In this document: positions 1 to 12,143 of the stretch, piece by piece | How positions within the stretch are numbered: the first letter of the stretch is position 1 | How the letters are laid out: each line of letters begins with the position of its first letter | Assembly (NCBI GenBank): GCA_018883755.1 | Contig: JAHLFR010000002.1 | Coordinates: 42,040 to 80,490 of the forward strand | DNA from: Candidatus Methanocorpusculum faecipullorum | Lineage (GTDB): Archaea; Halobacteriota; Methanomicrobia; Methanomicrobiales; Methanocorpusculaceae | Direction: 5' to 3' | DNA: 38,451 nt | Position numbers and translations under genes: made by a program | The notes under the pieces: model-generated | What the model was told of the DNA's origin: nothing | Databases searched by the model: none | What the model saw: the letters and a program-made list of their open reading frames with translations, nothing else

Positions 1-140
1 TAGTAATTTTTGAAGTGCTGCAATGGCACTGTTTTTCAGAAAGATCACTGGTTGATCTGTTTGCGTAAGATTACGCTAAAGAGCAATGCTACATTATCTT
101 CTAGAGACTAATCCGTAGGGATAAGATACAGTTACTTCTT
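1..140. other. left-edge non-coding stretch
   Basis: No gene can be supported here. One plus-strand frame is open from the window edge to a TAA at 66-68 and could be the last 21 codons of a gene, but nothing in it is recognisable. The TAA lies inside a small inverted repeat (GCGTAA, GA, TTACGC at 63-76). Confidence 0.4.
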
Positions 141-165
141 GGCAAAACAGAAACAAAAAAATGAA
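141..165 (-). terminator. T-rich terminator of nadE
   Basis: Read on the minus strand, a run of seven T followed by further T-rich sequence lies just after the nadE stop codon. This is the usual form of an archaeal intrinsic terminator. No strong hairpin is needed or seen. Confidence 0.5.
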
Positions 166-177
166 CGAAAGCTGTGC

Positions 178-918
178 TTACAGCAGGCTTACTGCCGAAG
201 TCCGTTTGTGGGAACTTTTAGTCACCAGCGCAAGGACCTGTTCTTCAAGAGCATTCTGCGGTACAAATCCATGATCCTCCAGACTCATCAGTGCTGCATC
301 TAGTTCCTGATAGGAAAAACCCAGCTCGTCTTCATCACTTTGGCCCTCCCAGAACCCAGCACTCGGAGCCTTCTCAATAATTGAACGTGGAATATCCAGC
401 TCATCTGCCATCGTGTATACATCTTTTTTCCAAAGGTGCAAAAGCGGCTGAATATCTGCCGCTGCGTCACCCCATTTCGTACTGTAACCGATCATGTACT
501 CGGTCTTGTTTGAGGTCCCACAGACCAGAAAGCCCCGGGCTGCCGCAATATTATAGAGGGTTGCCATTCGCAGGCGGGAAGTGTAATTCCCGCGAAGTAT
601 CGGAGTATCCGTTATATACGGATCAGAAAACGCCGCTGAAACAACATCTCCCAGAGGGACAGTCAGCAGTTCAATACCAAATTTGTCACAAAAATCCTTG
701 GCATCTGCAATATCCAAGGGACTGCTTGACGCAGACGGCATATGTACACCAAGAACATGCTCTGGCCCAAGGGCCTTTACTGCAATCGCCGCTGCGACCG
801 CCGAGTCAATACCCCCGGAAATTCCGACAACAACACCTTTCGCACCCGAAGCCCAGAGGGTCTGGCGGATCAGATCTTTTATGCGGGTGATAGCACACCC
901 AATATCCTTACAGAGCAT
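178..918 (-). CDS. nadE: NAD+ synthase (ammonia-dependent type)
   Basis: Cytosolic enzyme that amidates deamido-NAD with ATP and ammonia in the last step of NAD+ synthesis. The protein has 246 residues, the usual length for the single-domain form without a glutaminase domain. The ATP-pyrophosphatase P-loop SGGIDS is at residues 34-39, and family segments such as GTSNKTEYMIGYSTKWGD and PSAGFWEGQSDEDELG are intact. The frame is open further upstream, but the ATG at 918 is preceded by GGAGAG at a spacing of 8 and was chosen for that reason. The start overlaps the end of the upstream TtuA-like gene by 11 bases, so the two are probably cotranscribed and translationally coupled. A T-rich terminator follows. 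Confidence 0.96.
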   Translation of the reverse strand: MLCKDIGCAITRIKDLIRQTLWASGAKGVVVGISGGIDSAVAAAIAVKALGPEHVLGVHMPSASSSPLDIADAKDFCDKFGIELLTVPLGDVVSAAFSDPYITDTPILRGNYTSRLRMATLYNIAAARGFLVCGTSNKTEYMIGYSTKWGDAAADIQPLLHLWKKDVYTMADELDIPRSIIEKAPSAGFWEGQSDEDELGFSYQELDAALMSLEDHGFVPQNALEEQVLALVTKSSHKRTSAVSLL

Positions 919-1501
919 GATTGGTTCTCTCCAGATAGAGTTGGGGCAGGGCATCCCAGACCTGCATCAGTGCATAGGCCGCAGAAGGATGATCCACCGA
1001 GAAGTGTTCAAGAAACGCACAGATATCCGCAGTAAACGGATCGGACAAACGTGGACGATCATCCACACCGTCCCATCCATGGTGACGGGCATACTGCAAC
1101 ACCTCAACCCTAGGAACTACGGCCAGAGGATCAAGTACTTTCCTGGAAGGGAGGGAGAGTATCTCCGGCGTCGTTCCCGAAATGATCTGTTGAAGAAAGC
1201 AGCAGGCGGAGGAGTCGAGTGTTTCCGATGAAACCACCGCAGTTGCATCAGAAGGATCTGACACTAACGAAACATCACGGCGGCCTGCAAGAATCCTTGA
1301 GAGAAGAACGGAGAGTGCAAATGATTCTGGGCCAAATGACTCCTGAACATACAGTCGTTCCCCAGACGAGATACTACCGCACTTCCGGATCCTTCGTTTT
1401 GCCTTCGCTTCAAGATCGCGGGCAGCATGTACGGCACAGAGGGCTACGCCTGAGTAGGGCTGTACAATCACTGCCTCTTTCCCGCACCGCGAACACTGCA
1501 T
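908..1501 (-). CDS. degenerate TtuA/NcsA-like protein without a PP-loop
   Basis: A 197-residue protein that aligns by eye along the TtuA/NcsA/CTU1 family (tRNA U34/U54 2-thiolation ATPases), but shortened and altered. The N-terminal zinc finger is present (C3, C6, C22, H25) and is followed by the basic helix typical of the family. Where the ATP-binding SGGKDS loop should be (about residues 54-62) there is SFGPES. The central catalytic region is much shorter, and the second zinc ribbon at the C-terminus is missing. The late family block is recognisable at about 124-185 (DPLAVVPRVEVLQYA, then HPSAAYALMQ). I infer that it cannot activate tRNA with ATP and may be a binding or scaffold protein. 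It overlaps nadE by 11 bases, is first in the pair, and probably has a leaderless promoter. The homology is inference from pattern; the loss of the loop is seen directly. Confidence 0.75.
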   Translation of the reverse strand: MQCSRCGKEAVIVQPYSGVALCAVHAARDLEAKAKRRIRKCGSISSGERLYVQESFGPESFALSVLLSRILAGRRDVSLVSDPSDATAVVSSETLDSSACCFLQQIISGTTPEILSLPSRKVLDPLAVVPRVEVLQYARHHGWDGVDDRPRLSDPFTADICAFLEHFSVDHPSAAYALMQVWDALPQLYLERTNHAL

Positions 1502-1521
1502 ATACTACTCAGTTGGTGTTC

Positions 1522-1534
1522 AGCAAATATGTAG
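1522..1534 (-). promoter_or_regulatory. TATA-like box for the TtuA-like gene and nadE
   Basis: Minus-strand CTACATATTTGC lies about 26 bases before the ATG at 1501, which predicts a leaderless mRNA. No ribosome binding site is seen. Confidence 0.45.
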
Positions 1535-1561
1535 ATTCGTTCTCCGGCACATCGGACATGA

Positions 1562-1572
1562 TACTTTTATCC
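1562..1572 (+). promoter_or_regulatory. TATA-like box for the rio2 operon
   Basis: ACTTTTATCC is centred about 26 bases before the rio2 ATG at 1595, again predicting transcription from at or next to the start codon. Confidence 0.5.
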
Positions 1573-1594
1573 CTGCAAAGTCAACCAATATCTC

Positions 1595-2464
1595 ATGCCT
1601 CTGTCAGCCGAAGACATCAAAAACCTCCATAAATATGAAGTCCGCATCCTTCGCGCACTGGAGAGGATGATGCACCGTTATGCCTGGGTTCCTGAAGACG
1701 ACCTTAAGGCCGCTGTCCACCTCTCGGCAGCAGAGACCAAATATCGTGTTGGTAACCTCATTCACCGGGACATGGTCAGATCTGATGCAGTCCCCTACAA
1801 AGGATATGCACTTGTCTTCAAAGGATACGATGCTCTCGCACTCTCTGCCCTGGCACAGAAAAAAACCATATCTGCTCTTGGCACCATGATCGGTGTCGGT
1901 AAGGAGTCCGAAATTTATGAGGCTCTTGGATTTGGTGTGGTTGTGCTGAAACTTCACAAGATCGGCCAGAGATCGTTTCAGACCGTTCGTACAAACCGTG
2001 AGTACATGCCGGAAAAAACCCACTGTCCCTGGATATTTGCCTCTGCAAAATCCGCCGAGCGAGAGTATGAGGCACTTAAAGCACTCAACGGGAAAGTAAA
2101 CGTCCCGGTCCCCATCGATATGAACCGGCATGTAATTGTCATGTCCTTCATTCCGGGAGTAAACCTGCACCGGTGCAGACTCGAAGATCCGGATAAGATC
2201 TGGCAGGAGATCCTCTCCCAGGTAAAGTCCGCATATGATGCAGGGTTCATCCACGGGGATCTCTCCGAGTACAACATCATGTATGACGACACAGCGGTAT
2301 GGATCATTGACTGGCCGCAGTGGATTCCGCCAGATCATGTGAATGCAGATGCGGTTATGCGCCATGACATCGAAACCGTCGCAGCATTCTTCGCAAAAAA
2401 ATACCAGCGGGAGTATGACATTGATGATGCAATCCGGTACGTTACCGGCAGGGAGGTGGAATGA
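1595..2464 (+). CDS. rio2: Rio2-type atypical serine kinase/ATPase
   Basis: Rio2 is an atypical protein kinase/ATPase that acts in small-subunit ribosome maturation in archaea and eukaryotes. The 289-residue protein has the N-terminal winged-helix domain (about 1-85), then the RIO kinase fold. The nucleotide-binding loop GVGKESEIY is at 100-108. The catalytic loop is HGDLSEYN with D222 as catalytic Asp, and the metal-binding Asp is D239 in IIDWPQ. All expected catalytic residues are present, so it should be active. It heads an operon in which its last bases overlap the start of the DUF460 gene by 4 (ATGA), with thiL third. A TATA-like box 26 bases upstream suggests a leaderless transcript. 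Confidence 0.95.
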   Translation: MPLSAEDIKNLHKYEVRILRALERMMHRYAWVPEDDLKAAVHLSAAETKYRVGNLIHRDMVRSDAVPYKGYALVFKGYDALALSALAQKKTISALGTMIGVGKESEIYEALGFGVVVLKLHKIGQRSFQTVRTNREYMPEKTHCPWIFASAKSAEREYEALKALNGKVNVPVPIDMNRHVIVMSFIPGVNLHRCRLEDPDKIWQEILSQVKSAYDAGFIHGDLSEYNIMYDDTAVWIIDWPQWIPPDHVNADAVMRHDIETVAAFFAKKYQREYDIDDAIRYVTGREVE

Positions 2465-4722
2465 GCAGCCTCATATTCGGGATCGATATCATTCGCGGAT
2501 CGGTCCGGTCCGGGACCATCCGGCCGCACTATGCACTTGTCCGTGCAGAGGACGGAGAGGTCATCTCTGAAGAAAAAAACGTCACACGGTTCCGGCTCAT
2601 GCGCTACATCCGTACAGAACTGCCGGAGATTCTTGCAGTTGACAGTATTCAGGAGATAGCACAGGGAACCGCAGATCTGTATACATTTCTTGCTGAATTG
2701 CCCCCTGGTACAAAACTTGTACAGGTTACGGGGGACGGAATAAAAATGGAAACACTGACGCGTGTGGCGGCCCGCTACAACCTCTCATTTGACAAGCAGA
2801 ATCCAATGGAAGAGGCAAAAGCTTCAGCACTCCTCGCATCATTCGGCGCGGGATACGAGGTCCTTGCATACACCGGTATAACTGACATCACAGTCTCCCG
2901 CTGCCGGTCACCGGGGCGCGGAGGATGGAGTCAGAACCGATACGTCCGAAAGATGCACGGTGCCGTCCGTACTCATGCTCGTGACATTGAGATGAAACTT
3001 ATCTCTGCAAATCTTGAGTACTCCATGACGGTCCGCCGTGCTTTCGGGGGAGAAAGCCGGGCAGTCTTCACGGTCTATGCACCGCGTGAACAAATTCCAA
3101 TTTCTCCTTCCAAAGGCGGTGACGTACAGATACGCATCGCAGGACGCAGACGCGACAAGATCGCATTCCAACCGCTGACAAAGAAACCCAGGTACCTGAT
3201 CGTCGGAATCGATCCCGGAACTACCATCGGCATTGCAGCCCTTGATCTCGACGGAACCCTCATCTACCTTGCAAGCACGCGGTTATTCTCCGCGGCTGAT
3301 CTGACCCGCGAGATTGCAACACTCGGAAAGCCGCTCATCATCGCATCCGACAAAGCAGAGATGCCGTTTGGGGTGGAGAAGATCCGCCGTGCATTTTCCG
3401 CAATCGCATGGAACCCGAAAAAAGATATCCTGATCAAAGAAAAGTATGCCCTTGCAGCGGGTTATGACTTCAAAAACGATCACGAACGTGACTCGCTGTC
3501 CGCAGCACTGTATGCGTACCGGACTTACAAAAACAAGTTTGAAAGTATCCTCAAGAGGGCACCTGCAGGAGTTGATACCGATGAACTGCGGGCGCAGATT
3601 GCACGGGGACTCTCACTTGAACAGGCACTATCTCAGATCAGCGGAACTATACCGGCAACAACAGAGACACAAAAAGAAACGGACACTGTTACTGAGATTA
3701 TCTTCGACGAGCGTGATGAACGGATTACACGACAGGAAGAGACCATTCGGAGGCTGAGAGCACTGGTGGAGACACTTTCACGGGAATCCGCAGGAAAGGA
3801 CAAGACAATCTCGTCCCTGCATAAAAAACTCAACGCGGAACGAGAGATGCAGCACACAGAACTGCTTGCACGATCCGAGATTATCGAGCGTGACCGGGAA
3901 ATCGCCGCTGTAAAAAAACAGCTCAGAAAAGAGGAACGCAGGTGCAAAAACCTGCGTGTGCGGTTGGATCGTATGAAGCGATACGTCGCACTGCAGGCAG
4001 GTGAGGGATGTTCCGCTCTCAAGGTTCTTCCGCAGCTATCTCGCGATGCGGTGCGGAGTCTTGATGACGAGATGGGGTTTGGCGAAGAGGATTTACTGTA
4101 TGTTCTCCAGATTGACGGATGGGGAAAGAGCGTTGTGCGAGAACTCGCCGATGCGCGGATAAAAGCTGTTATCCTTCCCCGCCACGTCTATACCCGTGCT
4201 CAGGAGCAGCATCTGATCGAGGAGTTCCGGGAGGCAGGACTGCCGGTTCTTTCCGGAGCAGATCTTTCCCCTCGTGTAAAGGGAAAGATTGGTGTGGCAG
4301 ACACAGCAGCGGTTGAAGAGGCACTTGCCGCATGGGATGCGTCACAAACGGTGTACTCCAAAGAAAAGAAAGCTGCCGTCATCAACTCCATGGTAAAAGA
4401 GTATCAGGTGGAGAGAGTACGGGAGGTGCGGGAGTTAGGAATTGATCCTGCCACGGTTATCCCCGAGCGGTATCTGAGAACCGCTCCGGAACCAAAAAAG
4501 AAGGAAACTATCAAAACCGTTATCAGGAAACCTGTTGAGAACAAAACAAAGGAAGTTCCCGGACAACAAAAACCAGTACCTCCAAAGCCCCTGCCTCCCG
4601 AAGAAAAAGAAGAACATCCCGACAAAACCCAAACATCTGATCAGAATGCCTCTGATCTGTTCACTGCGGTTCTTACAGAGTACCGAGAAAAGAGAAAGAA
4701 AGAGATCTCCGGTGATGAGTAA
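2461..4722 (+). CDS. DUF460 / predicted RNase H-like nuclease protein
   Basis: A 753-residue protein matching the archaeal DUF460 family (COG2433-type, predicted RNase H/RuvC-like nuclease); its biochemical role is not established. The N-terminus opens with an RNase H-like strand (IFGIDI). A second, clearer RNase H-like start lies at residues 245-265 (VGIDPGTTIGIAALD, with D251 as the expected metal ligand). Residues about 410-505 are charged, heptad-like coiled coil. About 510-640 forms a compact alpha/beta region ending in SGADLSPRVKGKIGVAD. The tail (about 680-735) is rich in Lys, Pro and Glu and probably disordered. The gene overlaps rio2 by 4 bases and thiL by 1 base (TAATG), so all three should be translated from one mRNA. 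The context with Rio2 suggests, but does not prove, a role in RNA or ribosome metabolism. Confidence 0.85.
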   Translation: MSSLIFGIDIIRGSVRSGTIRPHYALVRAEDGEVISEEKNVTRFRLMRYIRTELPEILAVDSIQEIAQGTADLYTFLAELPPGTKLVQVTGDGIKMETLTRVAARYNLSFDKQNPMEEAKASALLASFGAGYEVLAYTGITDITVSRCRSPGRGGWSQNRYVRKMHGAVRTHARDIEMKLISANLEYSMTVRRAFGGESRAVFTVYAPREQIPISPSKGGDVQIRIAGRRRDKIAFQPLTKKPRYLIVGIDPGTTIGIAALDLDGTLIYLASTRLFSAADLTREIATLGKPLIIASDKAEMPFGVEKIRRAFSAIAWNPKKDILIKEKYALAAGYDFKNDHERDSLSAALYAYRTYKNKFESILKRAPAGVDTDELRAQIARGLSLEQALSQISGTIPATTETQKETDTVTEIIFDERDERITRQEETIRRLRALVETLSRESAGKDKTISSLHKKLNAEREMQHTELLARSEIIERDREIAAVKKQLRKEERRCKNLRVRLDRMKRYVALQAGEGCSALKVLPQLSRDAVRSLDDEMGFGEEDLLYVLQIDGWGKSVVRELADARIKAVILPRHVYTRAQEQHLIEEFREAGLPVLSGADLSPRVKGKIGVADTAAVEEALAAWDASQTVYSKEKKAAVINSMVKEYQVERVREVRELGIDPATVIPERYLRTAPEPKKKETIKTVIRKPVENKTKEVPGQQKPVPPKPLPPEEKEEHPDKTQTSDQNASDLFTAVLTEYREKRKKEISGDE

Positions 4723-5582
4723 TGGATGATCGACAACTGCTTGAATCAATCCGCGACCTGATCGGCCGCACCGAAACTAGTGACGACTGTGCAGCATTTC
4801 CGCTGGACAACGGGAAAAAGATACTCGTATCAACGACCGATATGCTGCATGAAACTACCGATTTTCCCAAAGGAATGACGGAGTGGCAGATGGGGTGGAT
4901 GAGTGTTGCAGTGAGTCTCTCGGACGTGGCAAGCTGCGGCGCACAACCGACCCAGATACTTGTTGCCGCAGGTCTTGATCGTGCAGAACGGCTCAAACCG
5001 ATCATGGAGGGAGCTGTCGCCTGTGCAAAGGCCTGTGACGCAAAAATTGCCGGAGGAGATATCGACAGCCACACGGAACTGACGATTGTAACAACCGCCT
5101 TTGGAGTGGTAGACAAGGAATACTACTGCACACGCTCCGGGGCACAACCAGGAGATCTTGTTTGTGTAACCGGAAGACCTGGGGCTGCACAGGCAGGGCT
5201 TGACGGGTACAGCGGATACTGGGAAAATCTTGTGATGCCAAAACCACAGGTGTTTACCGGACAGCGGATTGCACATTCTGGGGCGACTGCGATGATGGAT
5301 GTCTCCGACGGCCTTGCAATCTCACTGTATGACATGAGTGAGGCATCGGGAGTCGGATTTGATCTGCGGGAAAATCATCTGCCGCTTCTGCCGATTGCCG
5401 ATGCGAAGAGATATTTCCTCTATGGAGGAGGGGATTACGGGCTTCTGTTCACCATCCCGCAGGAGAAATTTGTGAAAATGGATGTTCCGGTCTCTGTCAT
5501 CGGAGAAGTAGTTGAGGGAGATGGAGTCCGTATGGGAGATGAGCAGGTGGAGAAGCGCGGATATGCGCATCACATAGACTGA
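4722..5582 (+). CDS. thiL: thiamine-monophosphate kinase
   Basis: Phosphorylates thiamine monophosphate to thiamine pyrophosphate using ATP. The 286 residues show the PurM/ThiL-type fold. There is an early DDCAAF segment, STTDMLHETTDFP with the conserved Asp pair, SLSDVASCGAQP, a GGDI motif and MMDVSDGLAISLYDM; GGGDYGLLF comes near the end. Length and motif order are normal for the family. Its ATG shares a base with the stop codon of the DUF460 gene, and GGTGATG lies just upstream as a ribosome binding site. It is the last gene of the rio2 operon and is followed by a hairpin terminator. Confidence 0.95.
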   Translation: MDDRQLLESIRDLIGRTETSDDCAAFPLDNGKKILVSTTDMLHETTDFPKGMTEWQMGWMSVAVSLSDVASCGAQPTQILVAAGLDRAERLKPIMEGAVACAKACDAKIAGGDIDSHTELTIVTTAFGVVDKEYYCTRSGAQPGDLVCVTGRPGAAQAGLDGYSGYWENLVMPKPQVFTGQRIAHSGATAMMDVSDGLAISLYDMSEASGVGFDLRENHLPLLPIADAKRYFLYGGGDYGLLFTIPQEKFVKMDVPVSVIGEVVEGDGVRMGDEQVEKRGYAHHID

Positions 5583-5612
5583 AAGAATTATTCAGATGTT
5601 GCGATAATCCAG

Positions 5613-5641
5613 AAAATTCATTTTTGAAAAATGGAATTTTT
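5613..5641 (+). terminator. hairpin terminator after thiL
   Basis: Arms AAAATTCATTTT and AAAATGGAATTTT pair with one bulged base, and the downstream arm ends in a T run. It lies between the convergent thiL and gyrA genes, 30 bases after the thiL stop. Confidence 0.5.
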
Positions 5642-5675
5642 CCAAAATAAAAAGCGATAACTGCAAAGGTTTCAG

Positions 5676-5691
5676 AAAAAAAGATTGAGAG
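5676..5691 (-). terminator. T-run terminator after gyrA
   Basis: On the minus strand, ATCTTTTTTTCTG follows directly after the gyrA stop codon. Confidence 0.5.
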
Positions 5692-5693
5692 GA

Positions 5694-10362
<4,669 letters not shown>

Positions 10363-10388
10363 GTTCTAAAAAAGATCCAAAAAGGAGG
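10363..10388 (-). terminator. T-rich terminator of the zinc-ribbon gene
   Basis: On the minus strand two T-rich runs (CCTTTTTGG, then CTTTTTTAG) follow the stop codon at once. Confidence 0.45.
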
Positions 10389-10389
10389 A

Positions 10390-10770
10390 TTATTTCTTCT
10401 GTTTTTTCTTTGACATCGACGGCAGATCAAGCATGTACTTTCCGTCATCGACACCGATGATAATATCCTGCGATTCGGCAAGCCGTTCGAGATTCAGTTC
10501 ATACTTCCCCGGACTCAGAATACGAACACTTTCCACCCGCTCCAGAATGTCCGTTGGCCGTGATGCAGGTCCCTGATTCTTAACCTCAAGCACCTCCTGT
10601 TTTGTCTCCTGTGCAATATCGGCAATGCTCTTTTCCTCAAGAACATCTGCATTACGCACGCGGTCACTAACGTAGAGGAACTTTTTTCCGCCGCAACTCG
10701 GACATCCGCGAAGAATCTCAACCGATCCGTCACGGAACTCGCGCCCGCACTGGGTACATTTATGTGGCAT
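10390..10770 (-). CDS. zinc-ribbon protein (OapC-like, COG3364 type)
   Basis: A 126-residue protein with an N-terminal zinc ribbon (C5, C8, C23, C26). A short linker and a C-terminal strand-rich part follow (KYELNLERLAESQDIIIGVDDGKYMLDLPS), ending in a basic KKKQKK tail. It matches the small archaeal zinc-ribbon family found next to the DUF2073 protein and the Era-like GTPase, named origin-associated protein C in Haloferax. Its molecular function is unknown; nucleic-acid binding is a guess from the ribbon. It is the last gene of a three-gene minus-strand operon, 30 bases after the DUF2073 gene. Confidence 0.8.
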   Translation of the reverse strand: MPHKCTQCGREFRDGSVEILRGCPSCGGKKFLYVSDRVRNADVLEEKSIADIAQETKQEVLEVKNQGPASRPTDILERVESVRILSPGKYELNLERLAESQDIIIGVDDGKYMLDLPSMSKKKQKK

Positions 10771-10800
10771 GGCTGTATGTTTCGATGAACGAAATGGTGT

Positions 10801-11175
10801 TTACTGTGCAGCAGACGCCCAGGCAATCAGACGGTCCTTCTCGCGGGTAAGCATCTTCAACTGATCGACCGGTCCGATCACCATCAGTCTGCCGGCAGGA
10901 TTTTTATTTCCGCCGAACAGTTTTGAGAACAGACCCCCTTCTGAAGCATTGTTGGAAGGGTATGTCTCGATCTCAATTCCCGAAAATCCGCCGGGAGAGA
11001 TCTCCATCATCGTTGTTTCCAGAAGTTTTCCCTGCTCCTCAGGAGTCAGGCCCTTTTCAAGAACAACAATATAACCCTGGCGAACGTCATCAAGGATAAG
11101 GCGAATCTTCTCCATGGATGTCATCCGGCTCAAGCGATCGCTTGACAGCATATCAATCTGAACGCCCTGAATCAT
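10801..11175 (-). CDS. DUF2073 family protein (OapB-like)
   Basis: A 124-residue archaeal protein of the DUF2073 family, called OapB in haloarchaea. No catalytic motif is visible. It contains a predicted alpha/beta core (VQIDMLSSDRLSRMTSMEKI, IRLILDDVRQGYIVVLEKGLTPEE) and ends with LTREKDRLIAWASAAQ. It starts 6 bases after the GTPase stop codon behind AGGTGAAGG, a strong ribosome binding site. Its constant partnership with the Era-like GTPase suggests a physical partner or effector of that GTPase; this is inference from gene order. Confidence 0.85.
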   Translation of the reverse strand: MIQGVQIDMLSSDRLSRMTSMEKIRLILDDVRQGYIVVLEKGLTPEEQGKLLETTMMEISPGGFSGIEIETYPSNNASEGGLFSKLFGGNKNPAGRLMVIGPVDQLKMLTREKDRLIAWASAAQ

Positions 11176-11181
11176 TTTCCT

Positions 11182-11808
11182 TCACCTAAATACCTCGGCG
11201 ATCTTTGCATACAGATCGTCCATGTTGTTTCCTTCAAGACCGGAGACCATCACAACTGGATGCTGCGGGAATGCACTCTTAATCCGCTGCGGTGCGGCGT
11301 CTGGCAGATCGATCTTGTTAGCGACAATAATGACCGGCAGTTTGCGGGATTCAATGATACCGACCATCATGATGTTTACATGCATGAACGGATCCTGAGT
11401 ACTGTCAAGCACGTAGATGACACCGTCAATGTCTTCGCGGAGCCAGTGCATTGCCTCGGCGACACCTTCCGTTGCCTCACGGGCACGGGCAACCGCCTCA
11501 TCCTGATCCATACCATACTCAAGGAACTCATGATAGTCGATCTTTGTGGTAACTCCCGGAGTATCCACAATATCGATCAGAAGCTTGTTACCGCCACTGT
11601 TGATCTCAACACCCTCCTTTCTCCGGGCACGGCGGGTTTCATGCGGGACCTCACTCACAGGACCTATCGCTTCTCCCGTAACATCACGGACGATGCGATT
11701 GGCAAGTGTGGTTTTACCGGCATTCGGCGGACCATAAATTCCAACACGCGACCGTTTTTTACCAAACAGCTTTGAGAAAAAGCCTTTTATACGCATCATT
11801 ACTGCCAT
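11182..11808 (-). CDS. Era-like small GTPase (OapA-like)
   Basis: A 208-residue GTP-binding protein. The P-loop GPPNAGKTT is at residues 26-34, the switch II motif DTPG is within DIVDTPGV, and the base-specificity motif NKID is within IVANKIDLPDA. It lacks the KH domain of bacterial Era, so only the G domain is shared. A basic, hydrophobic N-terminus (MRIKGFFSKLFGKKR) could be an amphipathic membrane or RNA anchor. It is the first gene of the operon with the DUF2073 and zinc-ribbon genes, the set known in Haloferax as oapABC. The start has AAGGTG at a spacing of 6, and a TATA-like box lies about 45 bases upstream. Confidence 0.88.
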   Translation of the reverse strand: MAVMMRIKGFFSKLFGKKRSRVGIYGPPNAGKTTLANRIVRDVTGEAIGPVSEVPHETRRARRKEGVEINSGGNKLLIDIVDTPGVTTKIDYHEFLEYGMDQDEAVARAREATEGVAEAMHWLREDIDGVIYVLDSTQDPFMHVNIMMVGIIESRKLPVIIVANKIDLPDAAPQRIKSAFPQHPVVMVSGLEGNNMDDLYAKIAEVFR

Positions 11809-11849
11809 GAAAACACCTTAATTGGGATACGTAGTAGTTCGGTTGTAAA

Positions 11850-11860
11850 GGGATATAAAC
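11850..11860 (-). promoter_or_regulatory. TATA box of the GTPase operon
   Basis: Minus-strand GTTTATATCC predicts a start near 11829, which leaves a leader of about 20 bases that contains the ribosome binding site. Confidence 0.55.
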
Positions 11861-12076
11861 GTTCATGTTCGAAGTGAATTAAGAATAGGTCAAAGAAAAA
11901 AGAAAATTCTCAATATCTTCTATCTATACCCGTCACATCTATAAAATATAATCTTAAGAGAGTATAAATACCCCCCGAGAGTTACAGGAAAAATCGCGAA
12001 GGATGCCGTATTCTCATAAAATAAAGAATAAACATTCCGCGCGTTATTTTTTGAAAAGGGCTCAAAAGATAATGAA

Positions 12077-12085
12077 TTTATACTG
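12077..12085 (+). promoter_or_regulatory. TATA box for the CBS gene cluster
   Basis: ATTTATACT predicts a start near 12107. The leader of about 37 bases contains the site GGAGGTGA at 12126-12133. Confidence 0.5.
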
Positions 12086-12143
12086 GGAAGGAGTATTACT
12101 CAATAATCACCAGAAAAAACAGTGAGGAGGTGAAATACGTCTG

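Larger units (their letters stand above)
11809..12143. other. 335-base AT-rich divergent regulatory gap
   Basis: No protein gene fits. Besides the GTPase operon promoter on the minus strand, the plus strand holds three TATA-like boxes: around 11939-11950, the strong TATAAATA at 11963-11970 behind a purine-rich stretch, and TTTATACT at 12078-12085. A T run at 12047-12052 could end a short transcript started from the middle box. I looked for ORB/Cdc6-type origin repeats because of the neighbouring genes and saw none. Confidence 0.5.

Noticed and set aside
3-68. C-terminal end of a gene entering from the left edge on the plus strand
   Set aside because: Only 21 codons, nothing recognisable, and the stop lies in a small inverted repeat; chance is a sufficient explanation.
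11809-12143. Possible replication origin in the AT-rich gap beside the oapABC-like genes
   Set aside because: No repeated ORB-type motif, no orc1/cdc6 gene nearby, and the AT-rich parts are explained by several TATA-like boxes.
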